Shown: in pieces, positions 35,413 to 46,685 of the stretch
Numbering within the stretch: the first letter of the stretch is position 1
Layout: every line of letters begins with the position of its first letter
DNA from: Parasponia andersonii
Taxonomy: Eukaryota > Streptophyta > Magnoliopsida > Rosales > Cannabaceae
DNA: 64,000 bases
NCBI GenBank assembly: GCA_002914805.1
Contig: JXTB01000132.1
Span: 405,303-469,302, forward strand
Reading direction: 5' to 3'
Position numbers and translations under genes: made by a program
The notes under the pieces: generated by a model
Told to the model about the DNA's origin: nothing
Seen by the model: only the letters and a program-made list of their open reading frames with translations
Databases searched by the model: none

Positions 35413-38406
35413 ATGGCTTCAAATCAAGATCAGGAATCGCGCCCCATCACGGATTTAGAGTTGGATTCACTAAGGAGGCAACTCTGCCTCCCCAGAGGAG
35501 TGACGCTACAACGGGTTGAGAGCCCTGCGGACTGGTATCTTCATCCTTCTGCCCCCGAAGGCTCTTTTATTCTGGGCAGAAAGCATCTGGAATGGCTACG
35601 ATTCTCAATTCCTCCCCTGATCCACCAATTCTTTACTTTGACAGGGATCCATCTGATGCAGCTAAACGCAAACAGGGTCATGATTCTGATGGGGCTCTCT
35701 GCCCTGTCAGTTCTTTACAACCTGAATATCGACCTGGAGGTGGTCTTTTATGCTTATAAACTTACCCACATCCCCAAGAAAGGCTCCTACCCTACCTTTT
35801 ACCTCCAACCACTGCCAGGACATCACATCTTTTGGGGCTTTCCGTGATCGGACAAACAATGGGACTCCTACACCAGGCTATACGCTGTTGGAGGAGTGTG
35901 GTGCTCCCCTTGGGTGAACGGTGAGCACTTCCAAGTTCCCTCAGCTTTCCTGCAGAGTAAGTGTCAGGTCGTGATTTTCAGGTCTGTGCTCTCCTTGTCT
36001 GTTATTGCTCAAATTATTTTGTCTTGTGCAGCCTCGGCAGAAGAGAGTAGGTTCGATCCGCGTTTGGCAGCAGGGTGGCTCAAAAGCCTGGAGGGGATAG
36101 TCATCTTCGGATCTCTGGGGGACTACCGGTACATCCAGGCCATCCTCAACCCTCTGGTGATGAACATGATGCCCAGGATGGTTTCATACCTTCCATTCCC
36201 TCTGGATACCTGGGTCATCACCAAGCACATGCGGAGCCGACTTGATGCCTCTACCCTGAACCGATTCCACCGGGATGAGCATGATAGAATCGCCATAGTG
36301 GGTCGGCAGGTTACGGCTTCAAGCAAATTGGAGGGCTCCAATGACCTGGTGGCGCCATCTAGCCACGAACTTGAGGAGGCCGTGAGGCTTGTGGGCGCGG
36401 AGTGCATCAGGCTCCGCAGTGAGGAGGCCGCCGCCCCCAAGAAGGCTAAGGGTAGGTTCATCTTCGCGTCCTTGAGCTTCGTGGGTCAGATTGTGGCTGT
36501 GACCTAAACATGTTACTTGTTTTTTGCAGGTTCTGAGATGGGCCCATCGGCTGATCCCTCCCCCGTCAAGGGGGGAGCCGCAGGTCGTAAGGCTCACCCC
36601 AAGGCACCCACTGGCCAGCATCTCGTGGTGCTTTCAGGAGATGAAGTGCCTGCGGCCCCCCGCTCCGACGCAGGTGGATGCGAGGAGATGCCGCTAAGTC
36701 TAGCTGTGGGGTCTGCTATGCCAACCTCGTCCACCCCTGACTCTGGTCCGAAATCAGGTGCTATTTGCCTCGGTGGGGAGATCACCGAGCTTAATGGTGG
36801 GGCTCCGAGATTGAAGTCCCGACTATCTTCCCCTCCCCCAGTCCCAATAAAGCGGCGACACGAGGTCGGCTCATCCAACGAAGGAGAGGGCTGGGCAGAG
36901 AAGAGGGGTAGGGTTACCCCTTCGTCTGACAGTGATGACGACGGGGCCACACTAACCCTTCTAAGGAGGAGAAGGTCGGTGCGTAGTGGCCCGCCAAGAG
37001 GAGACGCACCACCTCCCGTCGTGGCCGACAGCACTCCCGGTGGCACCGAGCGTTCCTCCGTCCCTGCCGCCACTGCTTCAAGGGCAGGCCCAGTTGTTAA
37101 AGAGGGTGCCCTTACGAACAGCGGGGCGGGACCGTGTTCCCCAGGTGTGGCCGATGCCCAAAGAGAGGGTCCAGCCGTAGAGCCGGAGCTGGAAGCGCTC
37201 TCTTTGGAGAATGTCGAGCTTGTCGCCAGCCGTACTTTCGCGTAGGTTTGGTCCACTCGGTTGCTTCTATGTTTTCCAACATCTTTGCTAAATGCTGACC
37301 CCCCCTTTTTTTGTTTAACTTTCAGCTGGCTGCCATCCGGTCCTTCTATTCCTCTCATGTCAGGGATCTAACCGAGGAGTTGAGTTCACGCTCTGCGCTG
37401 GCCGAGTGCAGCGAGGCTGCCCTCGCCGAATTGAGGTCTGACTTCGATATATATCGGAGCCTCGAGGAGGCGAGGATCAGAGTGCGGTGGCTCACGCTCT
37501 GAGCGTCGAGAGGACCAGACGCAAGGAGCTAGTTGCAAGACTAGCTGAGGCAGACGCTGACAAACTTGCGCAATCCGAAGCCGCCAAACTGGCTCAGAAC
37601 GAGCTGATGGTCAAGGAGCAGGAGTTACAGAGCGCGGGGGTAGAGATGGGACTGGCCTACATCGCTCGTGACAGTGCTATTGAGGATGCCAAGGAAGCGA
37701 GAAAAGCCAAGGCGACAGCCAAGCTAGAGGCCCACTCTCTGCAATACAGACTTGACCGGTCTCATGAGGTAAACCGATATCCCTTCTTGGATCACAAAAA
37801 TCTGATGGGTGCTCGGGTGGAGATGTCTCTCAAACACAATGAGGACCTTGCCGTATTAACACATTTTTGGCCGACTTATCACAGCGGCAAGTGGAGCTCA
37901 GGCTGGCGGCGCTGAAGGATAGGCTGGCGGATGCGGAGAAATTGAAAACGAGGTACCAGAGGCAGGTGGACGTCCTTTCTGCGGAAAGTTACAGGTCTGG
38001 CTAGGAGAATAGAGAATTCGAAGGCCACGCTGAAGTGGTAATGCCAGACCAGTTTGACGAGCAGAAAGGCATCGAGAGAGACCACTATTCCGTCAAGCAC
38101 TACATGCAGTAGCTTGGGGACAAGATCAGCATCACGTACCCGGTTGACGTGATGGAGATGCTTGCTGCAGAAAAGGACGGGCCCTCTACATCTGCTTCTG
38201 GTGCCAAAGAGCCTACCTCTATTCCCGGTCCGCCAGGTCGAACTTCGGAAGCCCCTAACGGTCAGCCTGGTCCCAAGGTCTCAACTGGTGAGGGGTCTGG
38301 CGCGGTCATTGTATCTAGTGACGAATCCGATTCTGATACGCCACCCTCCACCGGGGCTGGTCCAAGTGCCAGGACTGGCTGCGCTCCCCTGGCCGGAGGT
38401 AATTAG
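35413..38406 (+). pseudogene. Transposase_28-like gene carried antisense in the LTR element
   Basis: The first block (35413-35847) opens MASNQDQESRP and has the pattern LRFSIPPLIHQFFTLTGIH, NANRVMILMGLS and the GHHIFWG end. This resembles the plant domain called putative gypsy-type transposon (Transposase_28). Later blocks are a serine- and proline-rich acidic segment (36530-37240), a long coiled coil rich in E, A, K and R (37326-37770), and an acidic tail with SSDESDSD ending at 38406. Intron-like GT-AG spans are seen at about 36452-36529 and 37245-37325, and AATAATAAAAATAG follows near 38460. Related antisense extra genes are known in Tat/Retand elements. Function is unknown. The gene is much richer in GC than its surroundings and appears to have a few breaks. 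Confidence 0.65.
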
Positions 38407-38409
38407 GGC

Positions 38410-39282
38410 CCATAACTTTGTACATTTGTAAAGCTGACCCCAATTGTAATCCTCCGTATAAATAATAAAAATAGTGCAATTCTCTTTAGTCTATTTTCTT
38501 TTTCTTTGTTGATCGCGTCTGGGGTAGAGTAAAACCTTGTTGTAGCTGTCTGTATAAATAATTGTGGATGACTAAGATGGGCACGATTTCGGACTATTAG
38601 GGAGTCCTCCTCGAGCCATGACTATTAAGATTAACTCCGAAGATAGGAACGTGAGCTTTGACTCATCCGGTTTTACGGAGGTATAACTTCTGTTATGGCT
38701 TGTTTTGGCAGAGTTCGACCCGCGCGTCTGGCTGGACTTCTCCGACGCCAAATGGGACCACGCTCGGACCCAGCTCCAGGGATTGGTCGACCATTGTTTG
38801 GACCCATCATTGCAAAGGAGAAGGCCTGGGCTCGGCTCTTACCGGGAACAAACAGGGCACTATCACTCCGATGTCTCCCTACGAGTCCGTCCGCGACCCG
38901 CCTCTCATAAATAGGGCTTATGATCGCGCACCATTTATTAACCATGTGCTTTGTATTTTTAGGACATAATAAACAAACTTTAATCTTAATTTTTGTCCCT
39001 CACGTTTGGCCTGGTACTGGACTGCCTCCAACAGGTAGACTCCAAATTCATTCACATCCCGCCCATGCGTAAATAAATCGTCCCCCGTCAGAGCCTGCTT
39101 TCCTTTGACTCTTCATAAAAACGTTCCTTAGGGAAGGTCCACTTTTGATGGCTGGATCCTGACCCTACTTTCCTTTAGTCATTTGTGTAGCTAAAATGTT
39201 CCTTAGGGGGGTCCACTTCCAACAGGTGGATCCCGACCCTGCTTTCCTTTAGCCATTCGTAGAGTAAAAATGTTCCTTAGGG
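38410..39282. other. Non-coding interior of the Retand-like element
   Basis: No convincing gene is present. A short tandem repeat of about 70-80 bp units with TTCCTTAGGG, GGTCCACTT and TTTCCTTTAG words occupies about 39095-39282 and leads into the 100-bp array. Confidence 0.5.
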
Positions 39283-39982
39283 GGTCTGCTGGCAAGTTTT
39301 TGAGTTGCGTACCCCTTTTCTCCTCGTACGTTTTCTCGGGTTATCGGCAAGCATTTTATTGCACGGTTTGATTCCCAGAGTACGATCTTTTTCGAGGTCT
39401 GCTGGCAAGTTCCGATTGCACAACTCCTCCCTCTTTGTATATTTTTTCAGGCCATCGGCAAGCACTTTATTGCACAATGTGATTCCCATAGTACGATCTT
39501 TTTCGAGGTCTGCTAGCAAATTTTTGGTTGCACAGCTCTTTCCTCTTTGTACGTTTTCTCGGATCGTCGACGAGCGACGTGACTCCCATAGTACGAGCAT
39601 TTTCGAGGTCTGCTGGCAAGTTTTTGGTTGCACAGCTCTTTCCTCTTCGTACATTTTCTCGGGTCATCGACGAGCGATGTGACTCCCATAGTACAATCAT
39701 TTCTGAGGTCTGCTGGTAAGTTTTTGGTTACATAGCTCTTTCCTCTTCGTACATTTTCTCAGGTCGTCGACGAGTGACGTGACTCCCATAGTACGATCGT
39801 TTTTGAGATCTGCTGGCAAGTTTTTGATTGCACAGCTCTTTCCTCTTCGTACATTTTCTCGGGTCGTCGACGAGCGATGTGACTCCCATAGTACGATCAT
39901 TTCCGAGGTCTGGTGGCAAGTTTTTGGTTGCACAGCTCTTTCCTCTTCGTACATTTTCTCGGGTCGTCGACGAGTGCCAAAC
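39283..39982. repeat. 100-bp tandem array (seven units) beside the right LTR
   Basis: Units begin GGTCTGCTGGCAAG near 39283, 39396, 39507, 39607, 39707, 39807 and 39907, with periods of about 113, 111 and then 100 bp. The later units are highly alike. Each unit contains the GGGTCGTCGACGAG sequence that also sits next to the primer site at the LTR, so the array grew from the 5' leader of the minus-strand element. Confidence 0.9.
39969..39982 (-). other. Probable primer-binding site of the Retand-like element
   Basis: On the minus strand the LTR end is followed by GTTTGGCACTCGTC. A TGG start beside the LTR is expected for a tRNA primer site. I cannot name the tRNA. Confidence 0.5.
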
Positions 39983-40811
39983 TGTTGGAGCGGTTTCTCA
40001 CCAGCCGTCCACGTGTCTCTGAACTGCTGATGCTATATTCTCCAACTGTCCACGTGTCCTCACTATCCCAAAGTACTCTGAACTCCAGGAAGGGTCGGAG
40101 AGGCAGAGGTGGCTACCTACAAAGACTCTCCGATGCTTAAGTCAGTGGTCTATCTTTGATTCAGGGTAGCAAGGAATAAGTTCTGTATGAGTATATGTTT
40201 GTTTCTTGCTCATAAGCTTTTTTTATATACTTTTTTTGTAAGTGTCCATGCCCCTCTCGGGAACGCATGGCTCATACATATATAGTCCTGAGATTGTGAA
40301 CCATGCAGGTCTCAATCTCAGGACTGAGTACCTTTCTCCTCAAAGTTTTTTCCAGAGGTCACGGGCCGAGATTTCCATGATCTCCTCTGTATCGCCGTAG
40401 CCTGATCTCTGCCACCTCCTACGGCTTGAATCTGTCAGGGGTAAGATTTGGGTAAATCGTCGTTCTGTCAGGACGGCTTGCCCCTTGCGCACACCTACCC
40501 AGGATCGCATTAAATGCTCTGTCTGGGTCTGGAGTCGTGAGTTGCTTTCCATTGTATTCTGGTAGAAAACCCTTGGGGCTTCTGATCCCCCAGCTGTCGA
40601 GGTAAGGGTCAGACTGGACCGAGACTGTCCAGGGCTTGTGATGGGCTCGGCCCTAACCTGAGACGGCCCAATGGCCGATTGTGAAATTACGTGTGACCCG
40701 CGTGGCCTTTAACTAATCACTCTCGACACCTGTCGGACGGTGGACCCTTTTTGTGACCTGTTCTACCGCTCGATCGTCCACGTGGCGTATGACTTGGGAA
40801 CAAGTCCCACA
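39983..40811 (-). repeat. Right LTR (5' LTR) of the Retand-like element
   Basis: It is the 829-bp partner of 34297-35125 with the same ends, and carries the same 13-bp hairpin at 40284-40325. Most of the roughly 60 differences are transitions. Confidence 0.9.
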
Positions 40812-41084
40812 GTATAGTTTGAGGATAGGGTTTAACAGAAAAAATCAGTGCATAATAGTCATTTTAGAGAACATCATTTTAGGATTGAGGGAAAAATTCT
40901 CATAAGGTCAATGTATACCCCATTAATCTTTTCAGGGTTTGAGGAAAAAAGTATCATCATATATATTCATATTTTTTTGTCCATCATAATATATTAGTAT
41001 ATACAAGATTATCATAGGGTCTGATACAAAAAATTACCATATTACACAGTACTATCCCTTTCGACCCTTAGATGATACAATATA
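40812..41084 (-). repeat. Degenerate satellite-like array, reverse polarity
   Basis: It continues the array cut at 34296, beginning with the GTATA target duplication. It has the words TCCATCATAATATATTAG and GTATATACAAGATTATCATAGGG and is cut at 41084 by a solo LTR. Confidence 0.6.
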
Positions 41085-42750
41085 TGCTGGGAATATGCCC
41101 TAGAAAGCAGTTTCTTTATTTGGCATTTTAAACAATGTTTATTGGATTTAAGTGTTATCTATTTGTTATTAATAAATTCCATATTATGTCCTAATTATAT
41201 ACATGTGATGTTAATATTTTCTATTATGCAAACGTTTAAAAGTTTCCATGACTAATAATGAGTAATAAATAATTATTTGTATGAAGTGTTCATATGTGAG
41301 AGACTAAATTCTTTATTTCATTATGTCTAAATTAAAAGTTCATATTCTGCAAATAAAGATGGAATACTTTATTTTGCTATAGAATATAGTGTTGTCTATT
41401 TCAACGGGATTAATGAAGTCTCCAATCATCGAAGTGTCTGACTTCAGATAGAAATACTAGTGCGTTATAAGAAAATTATAAGTGCATTGAACTGGACCAA
41501 GTGAAATAGAATTTGAGGTTAAGTGTTGTAACTCAATATTCTATCTTTCACTAACCTAGTACTATTACAAGAATACCTTAATCCTAGTGATTGTCAGACT
41601 TGCTTTTATGAGTTTTATCTTTTTGACTTACTAAAGGACTAGTTCCGATTATATGGTTCGAACTCCGGTATCTTGAAAGATAAGATTTGTGAATTGACAA
41701 GAACGCTTTTTATGATTTGGACACCATGCATATAATGTCACTTTGAGTTTTTTTATAGACTTGGATAATAAAAAACCAGGCGCCAGGTATTCACTTTGTG
41801 AATTTGACTGTATTTGTATGGGCAGTTATAAACACCGTAGTCAATTATTATCCATTAGATGAAAAATGGCAACTCAAAGGTAAATATGTACTAGAGGGCT
41901 AATACAGTAATTTCACCTCACTAGTACAATATTGCATTGGGAGTATATCTGCAGGTATAATATATGCTAAATGAATCAAGTTAATTAAAGTGTTAATTAG
42001 CTTCATAAAAAATATATGATATTTAGTCTAAGAGTGCAATATTGAGCCTATTGTGGAGTGCCCAAATATTAATAGACAAGGCCCAATCATAGTTAAGAGT
42101 TAATTATGATTATGGGTAGTTGCCCCATTGGAGCTTAGACTATTTGGATCCATAAGGTCCCCTGTCTAGCTCACACATAGTCCAATAACTAATTGAATGG
42201 TCAGTTGAGCCCAATAAGCCCATTAGGGTTTAAATCTCTTTAAATACTTAAGAGAAAAGTTCTCCTAAGCCTCTCTAAGTGTTCCACATGCCATTCATGC
42301 ACAGTAACTGTGATTTTTCGTGTGAAAGAGAAAAAAAAAGAGTGAGAGAGAACCGAGCTACCTCGGGAGAAATCTCGTGTTCGTTCATGGCTGCCGAGGG
42401 AGAGATACCCATGGCTGTAGATGTACAATCAAGGAGAAGGAAGAGTGTCTTCCGAATCGTCCGCTTATCTCTCGTTGGGAATCAAAAAGGTGCCTATAGA
42501 CCGGATCATTCAACAGGCTCCAGAGAATAGACAGGAAGACTCAATGGATGTGAAGCGCTTCTAGGTTTTATCTAAACCAAGATTCATGAATTGATTTATG
42601 TTAGATCAGTGATCCTACGTTTTTATTTTGTAAAATTTCAAGAAAATTTTAAAATACCTATTCCGCTGCATTCTTGATTTGTTTACAAAACTACGGAAAT
42701 TGTTTTCGGTAAAATCGTTTTTTGAAATTTATTTTTCAGAATTTCCAGCA
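41085..42750 (+). mobile_element. Solo LTR (1.67 kb), probably Ty1-copia
   Basis: The block starts TGCTGGGAATATGCCC and ends TTTCCAGCA, with 6-bp inverted ends TGCTGG/CCAGCA. The 5-bp repeat ATATA flanks it (41080-41084 and 42751-42755), and the satellite is continuous once it is removed. No gag or pol lies inside. A TATA-like TTTAAATA at about 42240 and the overall style resemble long copia LTRs. It probably remains from recombination between the LTRs of a full element. Confidence 0.75.
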
Positions 42751-43032
42751 ATATATACTAGCTAATATTGAATAATCACTTGGTTAATCCAGACAAATTA
42801 GTACATAACATACATTTCGTGGTCTGTCATAGTATTATATCATATATTGGAGTATCATAGTATCCTGATAGAATAAATTGTTGTACAATGACCATTTCAT
42901 AAATCACAAAGTATTCTAGTGTTTTTTGAATCATCACAAGATCAGATAAAACAAAATAGCATATACCGATCAATTCAAGGTTTATTATAGTATACTAACT
43001 GTTTACCAATCTATCATAGGTTCTAACGAGAC
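42751..43032 (-). repeat. Degenerate satellite-like array, reverse polarity
   Basis: It continues the array from 41084 and ends at the gypsy LTR at 43033 with GAGAC. Read in the opposite orientation this is GTCTC, which differs by one base from the GTCAC flanking the gypsy LTR at 25177-25181. Confidence 0.6.
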
Positions 43033-45580
43033 TGTAACTCTCTAGAAATCTCTAGACTTGCAACCTTAATACAATTATTACTAATAGACTTAGGGTCGAA
43101 TTTTAATAAGTTTATGTGTACAAATCTTTGAAATTATATGTATAGTATTATTTTAATATTAAATTTTATTATGTGAAAAAACCATAATTATTTCTTGTTT
43201 TAACTTAGAAATTCTAAGTTAGTTTTCCTTAATAACAAATTAATTCTACAAAGATTATATTATGTGCATCAATATAATCTAATTAAAAATGTGACATGTT
43301 TATGTCACATTAAAAATTGTTACATTTTATAACCTAAAGTTAATAGTTACACCAAAATAGTACCATGCTATAATTTGAATGGTTAGAATTTAAGTATACA
43401 AAAAATTAAGTAGACAAATCAATCTAAGGGTGGAAACTAAGTTGTAGAAAAAGATAAAGACTAGTGAAGTTTTATCTTAGAAAAGTAATAACTATAAATT
43501 AGTGGAATAGAAGAGGTAAGGGATAAAGTTAGTAGGTAATTCTAAAAAAAAAAAATATAGACAAAACTAATTGATAGTTTTTATCTCTAAAATAATTCAA
43601 ATGGTAGGAAAAGAAAAGTGATAATGGAAATGTTATTTAGAAATTAGTGGCCATAATTCAAAGTGGAAGATATAGACAAAACTAATTAGTAGCTTTTATT
43701 TCCAAAATAATTCAAAAGGTACGAAAAAGATTAATATAGTGGAGACTTTCTTTAGGAGCTAGTGGTATTAGATTCTTAATAATTTAAAAAAAAGAAAGAT
43801 TAGAGACAAAAGTAGTGGATGAGTGAAAAATAAAATAAAAGATAAGGTAATGGAGTAAGAAAAGAAGATATATTGACAAATTAGTAATAATGATGCTTGA
43901 ATTATTTGATAGAATATGAAAGTGTATATTATTAAGTACCTCCTATGGATGGTCTATAAATAGATCTTTTATTTGGTAATTGCAAATCCATACTTAACCT
44001 TCTAATTACTTAGCCAAAACTATCTATATTTTTTCAATTATCCTTTCTTAAAAAAAAAAAACTCTTTCTGCCTCACTTTCTTTCAAAGCCACAAGAGATA
44101 TAATATTTTACCCATTGACTCTAGAAATTAAGAGTTATAATTAAGATTAAAGAGCACCTAATTTTGTGATTGAGACGTAAGAAAGAAGATTCAAGGTTAG
44201 AAAGTAAATATTCCCTCACCTTGCTTAATTAAGATAAAAGAGCACCTAATTTTCAATGTTTCATGTTTGCAGTATGATATGTTTGAAATTATTTCATGTA
44301 TTAACTTGCTTTTATTTTATTATAGAATGGCCTATGTATAATGTACGCTTATAAAGATACATTTCCTATGCTATAAAAATGATGTACACTTACTTTACAA
44401 TGTTATCATATAAAAAAAATACTTTAGAATACTTTAATAAAGGAAATGCTATGATAATGAAATATAAGTTTAGGTTTGTTGTTGAAGCGTACTCACTCAT
44501 GTTAGGAGAAGACTAAATAAGATAATGAATTTAAAGGTACCGTTCCAACCTCCACTAGGTGAAGATATTCAAGAGAAAATAAGATCGACCTCCGCTAAGC
44601 GAGGATTCTTGAGGAAAAGTATGTTAAGACTATGACCGAGGGTGTTTTCAGTTGGGTCGTTCCCCTGATTCCCCATTCGGTAGTGCGCACTAGGTACGTA
44701 TACTAGAGCCCTTAAAAAAGATAAAAGACTTTGTGATAAAGAATGAGATAAAATCATGATACAATATCTTATAATAAAGCATAAGTAATGATTTCATAAA
44801 ATAAAATATCTAAACTTTCATGAAATGATTTTTTTGTTTATAAGTAAAATGTCTTGTGAGAATGGCATTGTACTTACTGAGCGAAACCTCACATTTTCTG
44901 AGTAACTATGTTATAGGTACCAAAGGAAAGAAACCTCTGATTTGATTGATGGGTTAGTTGGAATCGAGGCAGGGATAAATGTGAGGCACGAGCAATAGAA
45001 TATCGCCATTAAAATTACTTTCGCATATGTTCTTATTATGAGACAAAGGATTTTAATTATGTAAGCTTGATGTTGTTGAAAACATACTTATAACTTGGCA
45101 TTTTATTTCACAATACATGTTTTTTTTATTAAATTTAACTTGAAAATGCATTTCGATTGAATAGAGTTTAAACAAATATTTTTCAAAAGATCTAACAGAG
45201 AAAATTTTTTGATTTAAATAAATGCAAAATACAAGGAGTTCTGTCAAACAGACCTAAACTATTTAGGGAGAGCTTGGGACTTAAGTGGTCTATATGTGAC
45301 CCTCCCTTCTCACTTGGGAGCCCTTTATGGTTACGCATTATTTAAATCACCCTAATAAAAAGTTTATAAACAAATTTAAATAAGATTACTTAACCATCGA
45401 GAAGTATTTTACTTGTTTTCAAAATTTAAGTAACTATTTAGTTATGAATATAAATCTTTTAAAAAGAAATAAAAGTATTTTAAAAAAATTGTCATGAATT
45501 TTTATCGTCTAAATTTCTCTTTTTAAATAAGTAAGCTAAGAATGTAAATAGTTAATGGTCCGAAAGGTTGGGTCGTTACA
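43033..45580 (+). repeat. 5' LTR (2.55 kb) of the split gypsy element
   Basis: It starts TGTAACTCTCTAG and ends GGGTCGTTACA just before the primer-binding site. Relative to the sister LTRs (3.6-3.7 kb) it lacks about 1.1 kb in the middle, with the joint near 44255. Confidence 0.85.
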
Positions 45581-45581
45581 G

Positions 45582-45596
45582 TTAGTATCAGAGCGG
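45582..45596 (+). other. Primer-binding site of the split gypsy element
   Basis: TTAGTATCAGAGCGG follows the LTR end and is close to the TGGTATCAGAGC initiator-Met primer site of plant elements. Confidence 0.75.
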
Positions 45597-46685
45597 GTAT
45601 CTTGCCATCCTACCTCGTATCCCTCTGCAATATTTCAGAAAACTCAAGTAAGTAGAATTTTTGCTTAGTATATTATTTAATCTTAAGAACATATTATGTA
45701 GTAGTAATGGATGCCCCAATAATCGACATTTTGATAGATCGAGAGATTACCCAACCTTAACTTTTTGGAGCCATAGTAGTGGCTATCTTCAGAGCAGGAC
45801 GACCACCATACTACCTGGGAGAATCTACACCTGAAGTGTTAAGGAATTGACTTCACAAAACAAAATAACTTTTACGAGCGTGTCGTATCCAGGAGTACGA
45901 AGGACCTCTCTTATAGTCATGCAACTACGAAATAATGCTCGAGCATAGTGATGAATATCAGGACACATTGCAGATAATATGAGTTGGAAAATATTCTGCA
46001 GATTAATCATAGAACGCTTTTCACGAATAAAACACCATAACAATCCAATAGAGATCCCGATAGTAGAGATGTAATTACAAGAACAAGCTTTTGACTTTGT
46101 GAGAAACGGATGGAAATCCCGGCCAAGTGAATCTATAGAAGAATATAACATCCATTTTTCCGATGAAGTAGTTTGCATATTCCCTCCGAGATAGCCTAAT
46201 TGAAGACGCATGCGGAACCCACTTATTGACATGAATCTTGAACACATTAGTTCAGACGTAATTCATACGGAAAAGGAATATCGAAGGGAAATGGAACAGA
46301 GTATGGCTAAAGGATCATCTCGTGTGGGTACCATAAGAATACCTTTCTAACAAGGAGACCTAGAAGAAGAGCAAAGAAGGGTGCAACCATGAATAGATGT
46401 AGAGAGAACTATGCCCATTGGACAAGGACGCACCAATGACAATGAGGAAGATTCTGAAGAGGATCCAGAAGAAAACCCTAGGGAACCTTCAAACACTAAT
46501 ATGAGAGATTAAGCATAGAGTAGACTAGAAATATTTATATGTTCTAATCTTATATTTTAATTAATGAAATAATATAATTATGAAACAATGTATGTCTTAT
46601 TACTTAATTTATCCCTTTTTTACATAATCAAAGTTGAGATAACTAATAATATCCTGAATTAATATGAGTTAACTAAAAACAAAAA
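45597..46685 (+). other. Long leader between primer site and gag
   Basis: About 1.1 kb separates the primer site from gag. It is less AT-rich than the LTR. Stretches around 46000-46450 on the plus strand read like eroded coding sequence, and a 140-codon open stretch lies on the minus strand at 45825-46247. I recognise no domain on either strand. Confidence 0.4.

Larger units (their letters stand above)
34297..40811 (-). mobile_element. Non-autonomous Retand-like LTR element (LARD) with antisense gene
   Basis: Two 829-bp LTRs (34297-35125 and 39983-40811) flank 4.86 kb of internal DNA, and a perfect 5-bp target duplication, GTATA, flanks the whole (34292-34296, 40812-40816). A purine tract (AGGGAAATAGGGGCAGT on the minus strand) lies beside the left LTR and a primer-site-like GTTTGGCACTCG beside the right LTR, so the element points to the minus strand. 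There is no gag or pol. A spliced plus-strand gene and a 100-bp tandem array fill the interior. By hand about 60 of 829 LTR positions differ (about 7 percent), or very roughly 3 million years if a rate near 1.3e-8 is assumed. It looks structurally whole. Confidence 0.85.

Noticed and set aside
36594-37358. Open frame of 254 codons on the minus strand
   Set aside because: It mirrors the GC-rich plus-strand block of the Transposase_28-like gene and shows no domain of its own.
35413-38406. Reading the Transposase_28-like gene as a host gene
   Set aside because: It lies between two 829-bp LTRs with a perfect target duplication, so it is cargo of the LTR element.
39283-39982. CRISPR-like array of regular repeats
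   Set aside because: The 100-bp units are contiguous tandem repeats without unique spacers, in a plant retroelement.
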